This document shows, piece after piece, positions 1 through 9,686 of a stretch of 64,000 nt of DNA. The DNA comes from Leptospira semungkisensis. Lineage in GTDB: Bacteria; Spirochaetota; Leptospiria; Leptospirales; Leptospiraceae. Under the pieces are notes generated by a model. That model ran no database searches, was not told the origin of the DNA, and worked only from the letters and a program-made list of their open reading frames with translations. Both the position numbers and the translations under genes were made by a program. The DNA lies in NCBI RefSeq assembly GCF_004770055.1, contig NZ_RQEP01000010.1, positions 124,001-188,000 on the forward strand, read 5' to 3'. The stretch's first letter is position 1; the number at the start of each line of letters is the position of its first letter.

Positions 1-741
1 ATGTGCGTCACCCGGAGCGACGTAACCGTAACCCGCGCGAACTTCTTCACCTTCTTCGGCTTCCTTAACGGTGACTTTCGAATGATCGTTCAGCCGAGCA
101 GCAAAAGCTTTCGTAAAACCTACCGGCATGTGCTGTACGACGAAAATCGGAAGATGAAAATGCTCCGGAAAATCCGAAAAAACAGTCTGTAGAGCTTTTG
201 GTCCACCCGTGGAAGTCCCGATACAGACCGCCTCCACGACTTTTTTTTCATCTTTGAAAATTTTATGACGAACCGACTCCACAATCTTTTTCGGATCGAG
301 AGCCGGAGAAATATGACGCACACTTTCGAAGAAAGAAAGAATGCGATTTCTCAATACAGTACCTATTTCTTCCGGATTGAATTGATTGGTGGTGGAAGGC
401 TTAGGAACAAAATCAATCGCTCCGTATTCCAATGCCTTGAATGTCGCATCCGCTCCGTGTTGAGTAAGAACGGAAAGCATCATCACTGGAATGCCTAATT
501 TTCGTTTCTGAAGTTCCTGCAGAGCGGAAAGTCCATCAAGAACAGGCATCTCCACGTCAAGCACCACTAGGTCTGGACGAAGTTTGGTTGCGAGTTCTAT
601 GCAATCCACTCCAGTCTTGCCAGTTGCGATGACTTGAATCCGCTCATCTTTTTGGATCTGATCCGAAATAATATTTCTAACTAAGAGAGAATCGTCGATG
701 ATTACGACTCTGATTGCTTGGTCCGTATGAATGCCTACCAC
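1..741 (-). CDS. cheB: Chemotaxis response regulator protein-glutamate methylesterase CheB (partial, 3' end off window)
   Basis: CheB removes methyl groups from (and deamidates) chemoreceptor glutamates and is activated by CheA phosphorylation. The first 247 codons are present. The receiver domain shows the acidic pair D16/D17, phospho-acceptor D62 in [12 protein letters not shown] and K114 in DFVPKPS. After a linker the methylesterase domain begins with the catalytic-serine motif [12 protein letters not shown] and the histidine motif [10 protein letters not shown]; the catalytic aspartate lies beyond the window edge. The start is a GTG; an in-frame TAA two codons upstream excludes a longer protein. 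It follows cheA by 18 nt, so the cheW-cheA-cheB order suggests one operon. Confidence 0.95.
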   Translation of the reverse strand, partial: MVGIHTDQAIRVVIIDDSLLVRNIISDQIQKDERIQVIATGKTGVDCIELATKLRPDLVVLDVEMPVLDGLSALQELQKRKLGIPVMMLSVLTQHGADATFKALEYGAIDFVPKPSTTNQFNPEEIGTVLRNRILSFFESVRHISPALDPKKIVESVRHKIFKDEKKVVEAVCIGTSTGGPKALQTVFSDFPEHFHLPIFVVQHMPVGFTKAFAARLNDHSKVTVKEAEEGEEVRAGYGYVAPGDAH

Positions 742-759
742 GATTTACAAGCCTAAAAA

Positions 760-3700
760 TTAGAACTTTGGAAGCAAGCTCATGAGTTCGTCGAAGTCCG
801 GAAGGAACAAAAGAACTCCCAGAAGATTATTACCCTCATGATTGAATTCGGTAAGCATACTTAAAAATTTCGTCCTTTCCGGTTTTACTACATCCAAGAC
901 TTCGAGGAAGGTTCCTTCCACAAGCTCTGGAACATCAGGCATCACACTCACTTTCGCCTTATTAGAAATAGAGTTCAAAACAGAAGCGCAAACAATGTTT
1001 GAGATTTCGGAGAGAACACTTCGAGTATCGTCGTCCAAAGCATCTCCAGTCGCAACACTATCTAATAATTCTTTAGCAAGATTCTTTGCATTCTCTCTGG
1101 AGAACATCATGAGCATGTTTCCGTTCAAATCTCCGTTCATACGGACCTTCATTCCGTAGAATTTGTCATCGGAGAAACGAATCTCAGAGGCAAGACCTTC
1201 CTTATCGTTCATGATAATCTCAGGAATGAATAGATCCACATTTCTATTTAGGATCTGAGAAAGTACCATTCCCGCATTCATCATTCCGGTATTCACCACA
1301 GACTCGATCTTCTTGATCTGTTCCTTGGTCAAATTCCCGGTGAAATCCTTGGAATGAGAAATTGCCATCATTCTCTGCTTCTTCTGTTCCAAGAAACCTT
1401 CTATGATATGATCCGCTCTTTTCTTTTCTTCAGCGGTAATATCCTCGGAGATGAGTTCGCGGATATGGGATCTGTATTCTTCTTCCATACCCTTTTTGGC
1501 GGCCGGTCTTTCGAGCACAGCGGTACTCGCAGAAGATTCGGACGCAGTTTCTGCAGAAGAGATCAATTTATCCTCAACAGGTCTAATCTCGACAGTAGGT
1601 TTCACTGGGGAAGGAGCAGTTTCTCTTTCCAACTCTTCCTTGGTGACTACAATCTTCTTAGCCGCTTCCGATTTCTTACGTTCGCTCTTCTTGCGACGTT
1701 CTCTTTCCTGAGTAGTGATCTCGTGGAGTTTATGATTGTATACGTTCGTAGGATTGGAAGTCTTTTGGATATATCTGTCTTCTTCGGTTTCTATGGTTCG
1801 AAGAGTGCTGATCCGTTTCATCGTTTCTAGATGATAGTTCACGTATCTTGCTTTTTCTTCTAGCTCTGCTGCAAACTCTACGAGGCCAGGGATATCCAGG
1901 ACCATGATAATGGTTCCGTCTCCCATGATAGAAGCTCCAGTCAATCCCTTGATATTCTTGAAGTTCTTTTCTAAGGACTTGATCACTGTCTCGTGTTTTC
2001 CTACAAGTTCGTCCACCATGAAGCCTAACTTGCGGCCCTTGTATTGAACGATTACGACAGGAGATTCTTCTCTTTCCGTTTTGTCTTGTAGACCCAGAAT
2101 CCGATTCAAGCGATAGATAGGAAGGACCTCTCCCCGAAGGTTGATGATCTCGTTTCCTTCGAGAGTAGTGATCTGTTCGTTGCTGACCTTGATCGTCTCG
2201 TTGACTTCGGATAACGGGAAGGCGTACACCTCTTCTTCCATAACAATAAGAATGGAAGGAATGATAGCTAACGCTTGCGGGAAGGATAATACGAAAGAAG
2301 TTCCGGATCCTTTCTGGGATTGGATGAGTATCTTTCCTTTGAATTCCTGAATGAGGCTGTTTACAACGCTCATCCCGACTCCACGTCCGGAAATATCGGT
2401 AATCTTTTCAGCAGTAGAGAATCCAGGCGCGAAGATGAATTGATAAACTTCGTTCTCGCTGAGAGCCGCAGCGTCCGTCTCGGAAACAAGACCCTTGTCG
2501 ATCGCCTTCTTGCGAATCTTATCCACATCCAGACCACGACCATCGTCCTTGATCTCCACCATGATATTGCTTCCGCCTTGGTAAGCGTTCAGTTCCACAA
2601 TACCGGTTTCGGATTTGCCGAGTCTTTTTCTTTCTTCCGGAGATTCTATCCCATGGTCCACCGAGTTTCGGATCAGGTGAAGAAGAGGTTCTCCCAGAGC
2701 ATCTATCACCTTCTTGTCCAACTCGGTCGACTCACCATTCAGAACAAGCTCGACCGTTTTTCCGGTCTCTAAAGAAAGATCTCGCACGAGACGAGAGAAA
2801 CGTCTGAAGACTGTAGAAATAGGAACCATCCGGATATTCATAATGCCGGATTGCAATTCCTTAGAAATACGATTGATAAGATCGATTCGGCCTTTCAGCT
2901 CGTTGAATAATTGATCATCCCCGAAAGTACGAAGAAGATCGTCATAGATCTTCTGAAAGCCTGAGTTAGTAATCACAAGCTCACCGACGTTATTCATAAG
3001 TTGGTCGAGTTTGTCAGAAGATACTTTAATACTTTTTAATGTAACCTTGGCTTCGCTAGTTCTTTCTTCTTCATCCAATTGATAAGAAGATCCGCTCGCC
3101 GAGGCGGAAGAATCAGCCAGTTTGTATTCTTGAATCATTACGTTCTCTACCATGTCCACATTTGCGGCCTTGGTAAGTTCCTCTTGGGATTCTGAACTTA
3201 CGATAAGGATAGAAAGGAAATGTGCTTCGGTCCCCTTTTCCAATTCTTCAGAACTAGGTTGGGTGCGGAATACGTGTCCCATTGCTCTTAAATTCTGAAG
3301 AATGAGAGTATAACGTAACCCTTTCATAGGGGAATCTTTCTTCAGGCCTACTTTAAGTAGCCAAGCCTTTCCTGGATTAGAGCGAACTACTTCTGTCAGA
3401 TCTTTAAGTTCCTCTCCATCAAGTTCCATTCCGCTTCCGGAAATTGCCTCGTGCTTAGTAGATGCAGGCGCCGATTCAGTAACAGGTTTGCCTTTCGGAG
3501 AAGGAACCGCAGTCGCTTCCGGACTCTTTTCGTAAGCTTCCAATCTTTGGATCATCTCCGTATAAGGAGTATCCACTTTCTTTCCTTCTGAAACGTTAAC
3601 GATCACGTTCTTAATGAGGTCAAAGCATTGGAAGAGAAGATTAACTAAGGACAGATTGACTGCGAGTTTTCCGTCGCGAATGCTCTGCAAAAGATTTTCC

Positions 3701-3906
3701 ATCTTATGAGCGAGATCGGAAAGATTATAAAGACCTACGAATGCTGCGGAGCTCTTAAGAGAGTGAGCCGCTCTGAAGATATCATTGATGGTCTGGGGAT
3801 CAGATTGGTCCTTCTCCAATTTGAGAAGGTTGGCATTCAATTCTTCTATCTGATCTTCGGACTCTTCGAGGAAGAGTTCAGTGTATTCGCCTAATACTCC
3901 GGCCAT
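760..3906 (-). CDS. cheA: Chemotaxis histidine kinase CheA with C-terminal CheC/CheX-like domain
   Basis: CheA autophosphorylates in receptor arrays and passes phosphate to CheY and CheB. Visible domains: HPt with H48 in FRAAHSLKSSAAF; a P2-like region around residues 175-265; dimerisation helices from about 295; HATPase with N box LIRNSVDHGIE, G1 box IKDDGRGLD and G2 box SGRGVGMSVV; then a CheW-like P5 domain to about 690. At 1048 residues it is far longer than usual CheA. A charged linker leads into a domain (about 855-1048) resembling CheC/CheX CheY-P phosphatases, with an intact E967-x-x-N970 site. It starts immediately after the cheW stop codon and has a good GGAGG ribosome site inside the cheW end. 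The kinase assignment is firm; the fused phosphatase is a motif-based call. Confidence 0.95.
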   Translation of the reverse strand: MAGVLGEYTELFLEESEDQIEELNANLLKLEKDQSDPQTINDIFRAAHSLKSSAAFVGLYNLSDLAHKMENLLQSIRDGKLAVNLSLVNLLFQCFDLIKNVIVNVSEGKKVDTPYTEMIQRLEAYEKSPEATAVPSPKGKPVTESAPASTKHEAISGSGMELDGEELKDLTEVVRSNPGKAWLLKVGLKKDSPMKGLRYTLILQNLRAMGHVFRTQPSSEELEKGTEAHFLSILIVSSESQEELTKAANVDMVENVMIQEYKLADSSASASGSSYQLDEEERTSEAKVTLKSIKVSSDKLDQLMNNVGELVITNSGFQKIYDDLLRTFGDDQLFNELKGRIDLINRISKELQSGIMNIRMVPISTVFRRFSRLVRDLSLETGKTVELVLNGESTELDKKVIDALGEPLLHLIRNSVDHGIESPEERKRLGKSETGIVELNAYQGGSNIMVEIKDDGRGLDVDKIRKKAIDKGLVSETDAAALSENEVYQFIFAPGFSTAEKITDISGRGVGMSVVNSLIQEFKGKILIQSQKGSGTSFVLSFPQALAIIPSILIVMEEEVYAFPLSEVNETIKVSNEQITTLEGNEIINLRGEVLPIYRLNRILGLQDKTEREESPVVIVQYKGRKLGFMVDELVGKHETVIKSLEKNFKNIKGLTGASIMGDGTIIMVLDIPGLVEFAAELEEKARYVNYHLETMKRISTLRTIETEEDRYIQKTSNPTNVYNHKLHEITTQERERRKKSERKKSEAAKKIVVTKEELERETAPSPVKPTVEIRPVEDKLISSAETASESSASTAVLERPAAKKGMEEEYRSHIRELISEDITAEEKKRADHIIEGFLEQKKQRMMAISHSKDFTGNLTKEQIKKIESVVNTGMMNAGMVLSQILNRNVDLFIPEIIMNDKEGLASEIRFSDDKFYGMKVRMNGDLNGNMLMMFSRENAKNLAKELLDSVATGDALDDDTRSVLSEISNIVCASVLNSISNKAKVSVMPDVPELVEGTFLEVLDVVKPERTKFLSMLTEFNHEGNNLLGVLLFLPDFDELMSLLPKF

Positions 3907-4401
3907 TTACGCTTCCTCCCCGGCATAATCCATAAGCATGGAAAGATTCAGGTTCAGTATTAGAGATTCGTCGAACTGACTGACGGACTCGATGAGTTCG
4001 CTATAATTCACGCTAAGATCCTCGTCTGCCTTACTGACCTTATCCTTGTGAACCTTGATAACCTGCTTTACTGAGTCTACGAGAAGTCCTGCTCTCTTCT
4101 CTCCATCCACGACCACGATGATCCTAGTCGAAGGAATAATATTACAAAAACCTAATCCGAATAATTCCTTCAGATCCATGATAGGAATGATCTCTCCTCT
4201 AAGATTGATCACACCCAAAATGAAACCTTCTACGTTAGGAATTCGAGTGATAGGGACCGGTTTTAATATTTCATGAATGTAAAGGATATCGATCCCGAAG
4301 ATCTCTTTATCCACTTCGAAAGTTAGGAATTCTTGGAGAGTTTCCAGTTCCTTTCCTTCTTGGTCTTTTTCTGCGGGGTTATTTTTATCTATGGTTTTCA
4401 C
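3907..4401 (-). CDS. cheW: Chemotaxis coupling protein CheW
   Basis: CheW is the SH3-like adaptor linking chemoreceptors to the CheA P5 domain at the cytoplasmic face of the membrane. The 164-residue protein has the family core: FLTFEVDKEIFGIDILYIHE near the N-terminus, IPNVEGFILGVINLRGEIIP in the middle and VDSVKQVIKV later. The start is a GTG with GGAG five bases upstream. Its stop abuts the cheA start, so translational coupling is likely. The 103-nt gap to the upstream cyclo-ligase gene contains an inverted repeat (GGAAAC/GTTTCC, 4431-4453) but no clear terminator. Confidence 0.95.
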   Translation of the reverse strand: MKTIDKNNPAEKDQEGKELETLQEFLTFEVDKEIFGIDILYIHEILKPVPITRIPNVEGFILGVINLRGEIIPIMDLKELFGLGFCNIIPSTRIIVVVDGEKRAGLLVDSVKQVIKVHKDKVSKADEDLSVNYSELIESVSQFDESLILNLNLSMLMDYAGEEA

Positions 4402-4504
4402 CGGTTCTCCGCCATTTTCTCACTCTGATCGGAAACGTTTGGCAGCGGTTTCCGGCAGGTACAAATCACCATGGGTAGTCTTGAAAAGAACTCCCCTTAC
4501 CGAA

Positions 4505-5089
4505 TTATCGGACTGATTTTTCTCCAATTTTATGGGGAAAGCAATGGTTTTTTTTCTCCGTTATTACCGTACCGACTCGCAAGTCATGCGGCTCTGCAGA
4601 GAATTCGCAAGGGTATAGATCCTCGAAAGACAAGCCAATCATTTTTTCAGAAGGGACGTTCTGCATGCTTCGATCGTAGAAACCTTTTCCCCTTCCTAAC
4701 CTCGCGCCTTCTCCATTCCAACCCAAAGCGGGAATTAGGATCCAATCCGCTTCCTTGGGAAGAAGAGTTTTCTTGCCGGAAGGTTCCAGAATGCCGAATG
4801 CTCCTTTGGAAAATTCGAGACCTTCTCTGAATTCCAAACCCGCTTCGGTTATTTTAGGAAAGAATAAGTCAAAACGAAGATCCTCGAGTTGAATGCATGA
4901 CGTGGACGGAAAGGCGGAGATCTCAAACTCGTCGGAGACATAGGAGATGATATTCAAATTCGAGCGAGAAGATCTATGTCTCAAGAAATGGATTAGATTC
5001 GTTCGAATATTTTCTTCTTTTTCGCTCCGCAAAGCGACCGTTTGCATAGCTAGCTTTTGAATCTTTCTCGCGTCTTGCTTGGAAAGCAA
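4505..5089 (-). CDS. 5-formyltetrahydrofolate cyclo-ligase
   Basis: This enzyme uses ATP to convert 5-formyl-THF to 5,10-methenyl-THF, returning stored folate to one-carbon metabolism. The C-terminal half carries the family signature ILIPALGWNGEGARLGRGKG followed by FYDR, which binds phosphate and folate. Length (194 residues) is normal. The start appears to be a TTG lying directly after the zapA TAA; the residues that follow (LSKQDARKIQK) fit the usual N-terminal helix, so I prefer it to the ATG at codon 15. The zapA-cyclo-ligase order recalls the zapA-ssrS-fau locus of enterobacteria, but here no room is left for a 6S RNA. Confidence 0.9.
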   Translation of the reverse strand: MLSKQDARKIQKLAMQTVALRSEKEENIRTNLIHFLRHRSSRSNLNIISYVSDEFEISAFPSTSCIQLEDLRFDLFFPKITEAGLEFREGLEFSKGAFGILEPSGKKTLLPKEADWILIPALGWNGEGARLGRGKGFYDRSMQNVPSEKMIGLSFEDLYPCEFSAEPHDLRVGTVITEKKNHCFPHKIGEKSVR

Positions 5090-5389
5090 TTACAGATCTC
5101 CGATCAACCCCTCTTCAATGAGAGTGATTAACTTTCTGGTTTTCTCTTCGGCTTCCGGAGAAGAAGATCCCGTTTCAGGAGCATTCGATCTGGATTGTTC
5201 GAGTTCGTCTGCGAAATTGAGAGCTGCAAGCACGGCGAGTTTTAATTTAGAAGCGCTCGGCATTCCAAGCTGTAATTCCCGGATCTTACGATCCACCAAC
5301 TCCGCGAGTCGGTGGATGTATTCTGGATCCGTATCTCCTACGATCGTATAGTCGTCGCCCTGGATACGAGCTTTGACCTTTTCACTCAT
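5090..5389 (-). CDS. zapA: Cell division protein ZapA
   Basis: ZapA binds and bundles FtsZ at the division ring. The 99-residue protein begins with the ZapA core, VKARIQGDDYTIVGDTDPEY, then the helix HRLAELVDRKIRELQ and the ALNFADELEQ coiled-coil start. After about residue 70 it becomes a polar tail rich in Ser, Glu and Pro before a short terminal helix. It sits 6 nt downstream of a ZapB-like coiled-coil gene, which supports a division role for both, and its stop codon touches the start of the cyclo-ligase gene. Confidence 0.88.
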   Translation of the reverse strand: MSEKVKARIQGDDYTIVGDTDPEYIHRLAELVDRKIRELQLGMPSASKLKLAVLAALNFADELEQSRSNAPETGSSSPEAEEKTRKLITLIEEGLIGDL

Positions 5390-5395
5390 ACAGCC

Positions 5396-6079
5396 TTACT
5401 TTGGATCGTCTTCGATGACTAGAAAGTCGTCATCTTCGTCCGCGTCGAAAACGCTGATCGCATCGTCATCATCTTCGATAATGATATCATCATCGTCTAC
5501 AGAAACAGGACTGAAATCATCTATCGGTTCATCGGTGATGATGATCTCGTCATCTCCTCCGGACGAATCAGAAGATTCTGTCAGAACGGAAATATCATCG
5601 TCCTCGTCGTCGAGTAAAATGATCTCATCGTCTTCGTTAAAGTCCTCGTCGGAGGAATCACGAACCACAGAAGGAGCTGCCGCAGCAGCGGCTGCGACTC
5701 CAGCTGCACCGACCGCACCTGCAGCGGCGCCGGTCGCAAAAGAACTGCTAGACGGTTTAGAAGAAGCTGATGAAGAGGATCCGCTGCCGGAAGCAGGTAG
5801 GCCATCCAAACGACCCAGAAGCTGATTGATCTTAGCTTCGAGTGCTCTTTCTCTATCTTTGATATCCTCCAACTCCTGATTTGCTTTTTGGAGTTGCTCG
5901 CGAAGGGAAGAAAGTTCTTTCTCTTTTTCCTCCATGGCCAGTTTCATCTGGTCATTTTCCGCGCGGAGGGATTCATTTTCGGTCTCGAGGCGGCCATTTT
6001 CCGCTCGAAGGTCGCTTATGAGTTCGAGAGCTTTTAAAACCTTACTCTCGAGCTCTTCAATAGTCTCCATGGTTAACAT
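5396..6079 (-). CDS. ZapB-like coiled-coil protein with Ala/Ser linker and acidic tail
   Basis: Residues 1-92 form a continuous coiled coil (ETIEELESKVLKALELISDL at the start, INQLLGRLDGL at the end), closely resembling in layout enterobacterial ZapB, which links ZapA-FtsZ to the chromosome terminus. Unlike ZapB (about 80 residues) it continues through a Ser-rich and then Ala-rich linker (95-137) into a strongly acidic tail. The tail holds four hydrophobic patches bracketed by Asp/Glu: DEIILLDDED, DEIIITDEP, DDDIIIEDDD and DDFLVIEDD. The ATG has GAGG eight bases upstream. It is first in a tight cluster with zapA, so a divisome role is inferred. The tail's role is unknown. Confidence 0.8.
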   Translation of the reverse strand: MLTMETIEELESKVLKALELISDLRAENGRLETENESLRAENDQMKLAMEEKEKELSSLREQLQKANQELEDIKDRERALEAKINQLLGRLDGLPASGSGSSSSASSKPSSSSFATGAAAGAVGAAGVAAAAAAAPSVVRDSSDEDFNEDDEIILLDDEDDDISVLTESSDSSGGDDEIIITDEPIDDFSPVSVDDDDIIIEDDDDAISVFDADEDDDFLVIEDDPK

Positions 6080-6227
6080 AATGCGAACCTCGTTGTCCTT
6101 CCGAATTAGTTTGTAAGATTACACATCGGACTCAGTAGCTTTCCAAGCCCTAATTTTTCGGACCCGCCAAATCGGCAAAATCCATCCCATTTTTCATATT
6201 TCTCGAAAAGAGAAAAACCTTTTTTTC

Positions 6228-6264
6228 TAAAAACAAAGAAAGCCCGTAGAATTACGGGCTTTTT
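6228..6264 (-). terminator. Intrinsic terminator of the infC-rpmI-rplT operon
   Basis: A perfect 7-bp stem (AGCCCGT/ACGGGCT, 6241-6260) with a 6-nt loop is followed on the minus strand by a T-rich tract (TTCTTTGTTTTT). It lies about 45 nt past the rplT stop. Four Ts on the plus side allow weak activity in that direction too. Confidence 0.85.
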
Positions 6265-6306
6265 AGGTGCTAAGGAAAGTCGCAAGCGACCTTCCGGCGG
6301 CTGATC

Positions 6307-6660
6307 TTAGGCTGCTACCTTGATCTTTTCAACGAGTGCGTTGAAAGTTTCTTTGTCGTTAAACGCGAGTTCGGCCAAAGCTTTTCTATCTAAAGATATA
6401 TTGGCTTTTTTCAAACCGTGGATAAACTGAGAGTAAGAAAGTCCTGCTTCACGAGCAGCAGCATTGATACGGATGATCCAAAGTTTGCGGAAATCACGTT
6501 TCTTTGCTTTTCTATCTCTGTATCCCCACTGCCCCGCTTTCATCACTGCGGATTTCGCAGTTCTGTAAAGTTTAGAGCGAGCTCCGCGGAAACCTTTTGC
6601 GGTTTTTAAGATCTTTTTACGACGATTCTTATGAATAGTTCCGTTTGTAGCTCTAGGCAT
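6307..6660 (-). CDS. rplT: 50S ribosomal protein L20
   Basis: L20 binds 23S rRNA and is needed early in 50S assembly. The 117-residue sequence matches the family throughout: basic N-terminal arm [20 protein letters not shown], the core [20 protein letters not shown], the [20 protein letters not shown] segment and the C-terminal [18 protein letters not shown]. Its start overlaps the rpmI stop by one base. It is the last gene before a strong terminator. In many bacteria L20 represses its own operon by binding leader mRNA; no leader structure could be confirmed here by eye. Confidence 0.98.
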   Translation of the reverse strand: MPRATNGTIHKNRRKKILKTAKGFRGARSKLYRTAKSAVMKAGQWGYRDRKAKKRDFRKLWIIRINAAAREAGLSYSQFIHGLKKANISLDRKALAELAFNDKETFNALVEKIKVAA

Positions 6661-6863
6661 TATCGTACTCCGTAAGGCATGAGTCTAACGATTGATTTCC
6701 AATCAGATCCATTTACCAAAGTCATTCCTCTAAGGCGACGACGCCTCTTAGGACCTTTCTTGGTAAGAATGTGACGGGTGTTCATACTCTTCCGTTTAAT
6801 TTTATTATTTTTGGAAAACTTGAACCGTTTAGCTGCGGCTCTATTTGTTTTAAGCTTAGGCAT
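6660..6863 (-). CDS. rpmI: 50S ribosomal protein L35
   Basis: L35 is a small basic large-subunit protein. All 67 residues fit the family: [17 protein letters not shown] at the N-terminus, [15 protein letters not shown] in the middle and the C-terminal [10 protein letters not shown] (the family usually ends near a M/LPY motif). It sits between infC and rplT in the near-universal order and overlaps rplT by one base. Confidence 0.98.
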   Translation of the reverse strand: MPKLKTNRAAAKRFKFSKNNKIKRKSMNTRHILTKKGPKRRRRLRGMTLVNGSDWKSIVRLMPYGVR

Positions 6864-6896
6864 TTCCTTACCTCGATAACTCCTGACTCTAATCTC

Positions 6897-7442
6897 TTAC
6901 TTCGCAGCAAGAGGTGTGATAACTACCACGATCTGACGTCCGTCCAATACTGGTTCTCTTTCAGGAGAACCTACGGTTTTCAGATCTTCCACCATACGGT
7001 TGACTACGTTCATTCCCAATTCGGAATGCATCATCTCTCGGCCGCGAAAACGAAGGCTCACTTTTACCTTGTCACCCTTTTGCAGGAACTCGACAGCGTG
7101 GCGCTTCTTAATATCGTAATCGTGTTGGTCGATCCTTGGACGGATCTTAACTTCCTTCACGTTGATTACGTGTTGTTTCTTCTTCGCTTCCTTACTTTTT
7201 TTAAGTAGTTCGAACTTGTACTTACCGTAATCGATAAGTTTGCAAACGTGAATTTCCTGATCTCCGGAAACTTCCACAAGATCCAGGTTTTCTTCTTTTG
7301 CTCTCCGGAGAGCTTCATCGAACGCAACGATTAGGACACCATCGTCCGTAACCAATCTTACCTGAGAAACTCCGGTAATTTTTTCGTTAATTCTGTGATT
7401 AAACAGTTTATCCGTGGGTTTCGGTTGCGGCTTCCTCTGCAT
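6897..7442 (-). CDS. infC: Translation initiation factor IF-3
   Basis: IF-3 binds the 30S subunit, keeps subunits apart and checks the start codon. The 181-residue protein shows the N-domain [18 protein letters not shown], the helical linker [16 protein letters not shown], and the C-domain [18 protein letters not shown] followed by [18 protein letters not shown]. The start is an ordinary ATG with GGAG five bases upstream, not the rare AUU used for autoregulation in enterobacteria. rpmI follows after 33 nt and thrS precedes it by about 200 nt. Confidence 0.98.
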   Translation of the reverse strand: MQRKPQPKPTDKLFNHRINEKITGVSQVRLVTDDGVLIVAFDEALRRAKEENLDLVEVSGDQEIHVCKLIDYGKYKFELLKKSKEAKKKQHVINVKEVKIRPRIDQHDYDIKKRHAVEFLQKGDKVKVSLRFRGREMMHSELGMNVVNRMVEDLKTVGSPEREPVLDGRQIVVVITPLAAK

Positions 7443-7484
7443 TCAATCTCCGGTTTTTTCCAATTTTTTGGCCATTAGGCCCGC

Positions 7485-7514
7485 TTACAAGCGATTTTCT
7501 ATCTGAACGGTCAA
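7485..7514 (-). promoter_or_regulatory. Possible sigma-70 promoter for infC-rpmI-rplT
   Basis: In the 198-nt gap between thrS and infC, the minus strand reads TTGACC, an 18-nt spacer, then TTGTAA, about 43 nt ahead of the infC ATG. The -35 is good and the -10 is poor, so this is a tentative call. Confidence 0.3.
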
Positions 7515-7640
7515 GCTCATCAAGTAGAATTTAGTATTCTGAAGCTTATAACAGCCGCTTCCGCAAATTTACCGAAGTATTCTAGAAAAGCCGACGACTT
7601 CCTCAAAAAATAAGGGCCCGGCGGCTAAAATAGATACCGA

Positions 7641-9614
7641 TCAATTTCCTTCTGAGACTTCTTTCTCCAATAGAGCCTTGAACTCGGCAAATGTAAGAGT
7701 AATGGTCTCTTCGGAACCTCGTTTACGGACCGCAACGGAGCCGGTCTCCTTCTCTTTTTGCCCTAGAATGAGAAGATAATTTGCCTTTTTCAGAATAGAA
7801 TCCCTGATCTTAGCGCCTATCTTCTCGTTCCTGAAATCTGCTTCTGCGCGATAGCCCAGATCGATCAGGTTTTTTAAGACCTCATTTCCGTAGTCTTGGA
7901 CGTTTTCTGTGACAGTAAGAACTCGGATCTGATTCGGAGAGATCCAAAGAGGGAATTTGCCTTCAAAATGCTCGATCAGGATCCCGATAAATCTTTCCAA
8001 GGAGCCATAAATTGCCCTGTGAACCATGACTGGTCTTTTTTTAGCTCCATCCGAATCGGTATAATCCAATTCGAAACGGTCAGGCATGGAGAAGTCGATC
8101 TGCACTGTTCCACATTGCCACATCCTTCCGATAGAATCCTTGATATTGAATTCTATCTTTGGACCGTAAAAGGCTCCCTCGCCTTCTTTGATCTCGTATG
8201 GAATTCCTTTCTTCTCCAAGGCTTGTTTCAACGCATTGGTAGCAAACTCCCAGTCCTCATCCTTTCCTTGGGATTTCTCCGGACGGGTTGCGATATATGT
8301 TTTGAATTCTTGGAATCCGAACTTCTTATACACATGAAATGTGAAGTCGATGATATCCAGAACTTCGGTTTCTAAATATTCCAATGGAGCATAGATATGT
8401 GCATCGTCCTGAGTAAATGCTCTCACTCGGAAGAGTCCATGCAGAACTCCATGTAACTCATGTCTATGAACGCTTCCTAACTCCGCGAATCGAAGAGGCA
8501 ACTCTCTATAAGAATGAAGGTGATGCTTATAGATCAAACTGCAACCTGGACAATTCATCGGCTTGATCGCAAACTCTTCTTCGTCGATAGAAACGAAGTA
8601 CATGTTCTCGTTGAAGTTTTCCCAGTGACCGCTCTTTCTCCATAACTCGGAAGAAAGCACCGCAGGAGTCTTGATCTCTTGGTAGCCTCTCTTAGCGCAT
8701 TCTCTACGAATATAATCCGCAAGAGTATTCCAAAGTGAAGTTCCTTTCGGATGCCAGAAAGGAAAGCCTGGAGCCTCAGTTTGGAAAGAGAATAGATCCA
8801 TTTCCTTTCCGATCTTTCTGTGATCCCTCTTCTTTGCTTCTTCCATTTGGAAGAGATACTCGTCCAATTCTTTCTTGGATGGGAATGCGATCCCGTAGAT
8901 GCGAGTGAGCATTCTATTGTTTTTGTCTGCCTTCCAATACGCTCCGGAAAGCGCAGTCAGTTTGAATGCTTTCAAGAAACCGGAGCGGGGAATATGAGGT
9001 CCTCTACAAAGGTCGAACCATTCCCCCATTCCATAGATAGAAACTTTTTCATCCGGGATTTGGCCTATGATCTCTATCTTATAATTCTCTCCCATCTTTT
9101 CGAATGTGGAGATTGCTTCTTTCTTATCCCAGACCTTGCGGAAAACTTCATGATCTGCATCAGAAATCTTTTTCATCTCCGCTTCTATCTTAGGAAAATC
9201 TTCGGGAGTGATAGTTGCTTCGGTAAAATCTATATCATAATAGAAAAAGCCGGGACCATTTTCAATCACTGGTCCTACAGTTAGCTTTGCATCTTTATAT
9301 AAGTTCTGGACTGCCATTCCCAAAAGGTGGGCAGCGGAATGTTGAAATGTTTCCCAACCCTCCTTGTCTTGGAAGGTCAGAACTTCCAGTTTGGGGGAAG
9401 GATCAGGGGTTGTTATCGTGTCCACGGTCCGGCTTAGATCCAGGACTTCGGTGCCGTTAAGACGGACTGCCAATGCCTTGTTCTTTAAGAACGGAAGTTG
9501 GGATTCTATAAAATCCTTAAACGTGGATCCGGACTGGACTTCTTTCGAGCTACCATCCGGTAAGATAAATTTGATTGATTGATTCTGAACTGCCACAGTT
9601 ACCCCTACTTCCAT
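7641..9614 (-). CDS. thrS: Threonyl-tRNA synthetase
   Basis: This enzyme charges tRNA-Thr. It has an N-terminal TGS domain ([17 protein letters not shown]), the editing domain with [14 protein letters not shown], and the class II core: zinc site [15 protein letters not shown], motif 2 [15 protein letters not shown] and motif 3 [19 protein letters not shown]. The C-terminal anticodon-binding domain is complete. The frame stays open to a TTG at 9641. I list the ATG at 9614, but the GTG at 9596 is nearly as likely: it alone has a ribosome-site-like AGGGG at proper distance and starts close to the TGS domain. carA diverges less than 100 bp away, so the two promoters must lie close together. Confidence 0.97.
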   Translation of the reverse strand: MEVGVTVAVQNQSIKFILPDGSSKEVQSGSTFKDFIESQLPFLKNKALAVRLNGTEVLDLSRTVDTITTPDPSPKLEVLTFQDKEGWETFQHSAAHLLGMAVQNLYKDAKLTVGPVIENGPGFFYYDIDFTEATITPEDFPKIEAEMKKISDADHEVFRKVWDKKEAISTFEKMGENYKIEIIGQIPDEKVSIYGMGEWFDLCRGPHIPRSGFLKAFKLTALSGAYWKADKNNRMLTRIYGIAFPSKKELDEYLFQMEEAKKRDHRKIGKEMDLFSFQTEAPGFPFWHPKGTSLWNTLADYIRRECAKRGYQEIKTPAVLSSELWRKSGHWENFNENMYFVSIDEEEFAIKPMNCPGCSLIYKHHLHSYRELPLRFAELGSVHRHELHGVLHGLFRVRAFTQDDAHIYAPLEYLETEVLDIIDFTFHVYKKFGFQEFKTYIATRPEKSQGKDEDWEFATNALKQALEKKGIPYEIKEGEGAFYGPKIEFNIKDSIGRMWQCGTVQIDFSMPDRFELDYTDSDGAKKRPVMVHRAIYGSLERFIGILIEHFEGKFPLWISPNQIRVLTVTENVQDYGNEVLKNLIDLGYRAEADFRNEKIGAKIRDSILKKANYLLILGQKEKETGSVAVRKRGSEETITLTFAEFKALLEKEVSEGN

Positions 9615-9686
9615 TCCGTCGGTGGGAGGTTTTTTTCGCAAGCTATTCCACTTGACCCTTGCCCCGCTTGCAAGAGCCTGTCCGTA

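Noticed and set aside
5087..5092. A 6S RNA gene between zapA and the cyclo-ligase gene, as in enterobacteria
   Set aside because: The two genes abut with no intergenic space.
5373..5825. 150-codon Ser-rich plus-strand frame
   Set aside because: Antisense shadow of the acidic tail of the ZapB-like gene.
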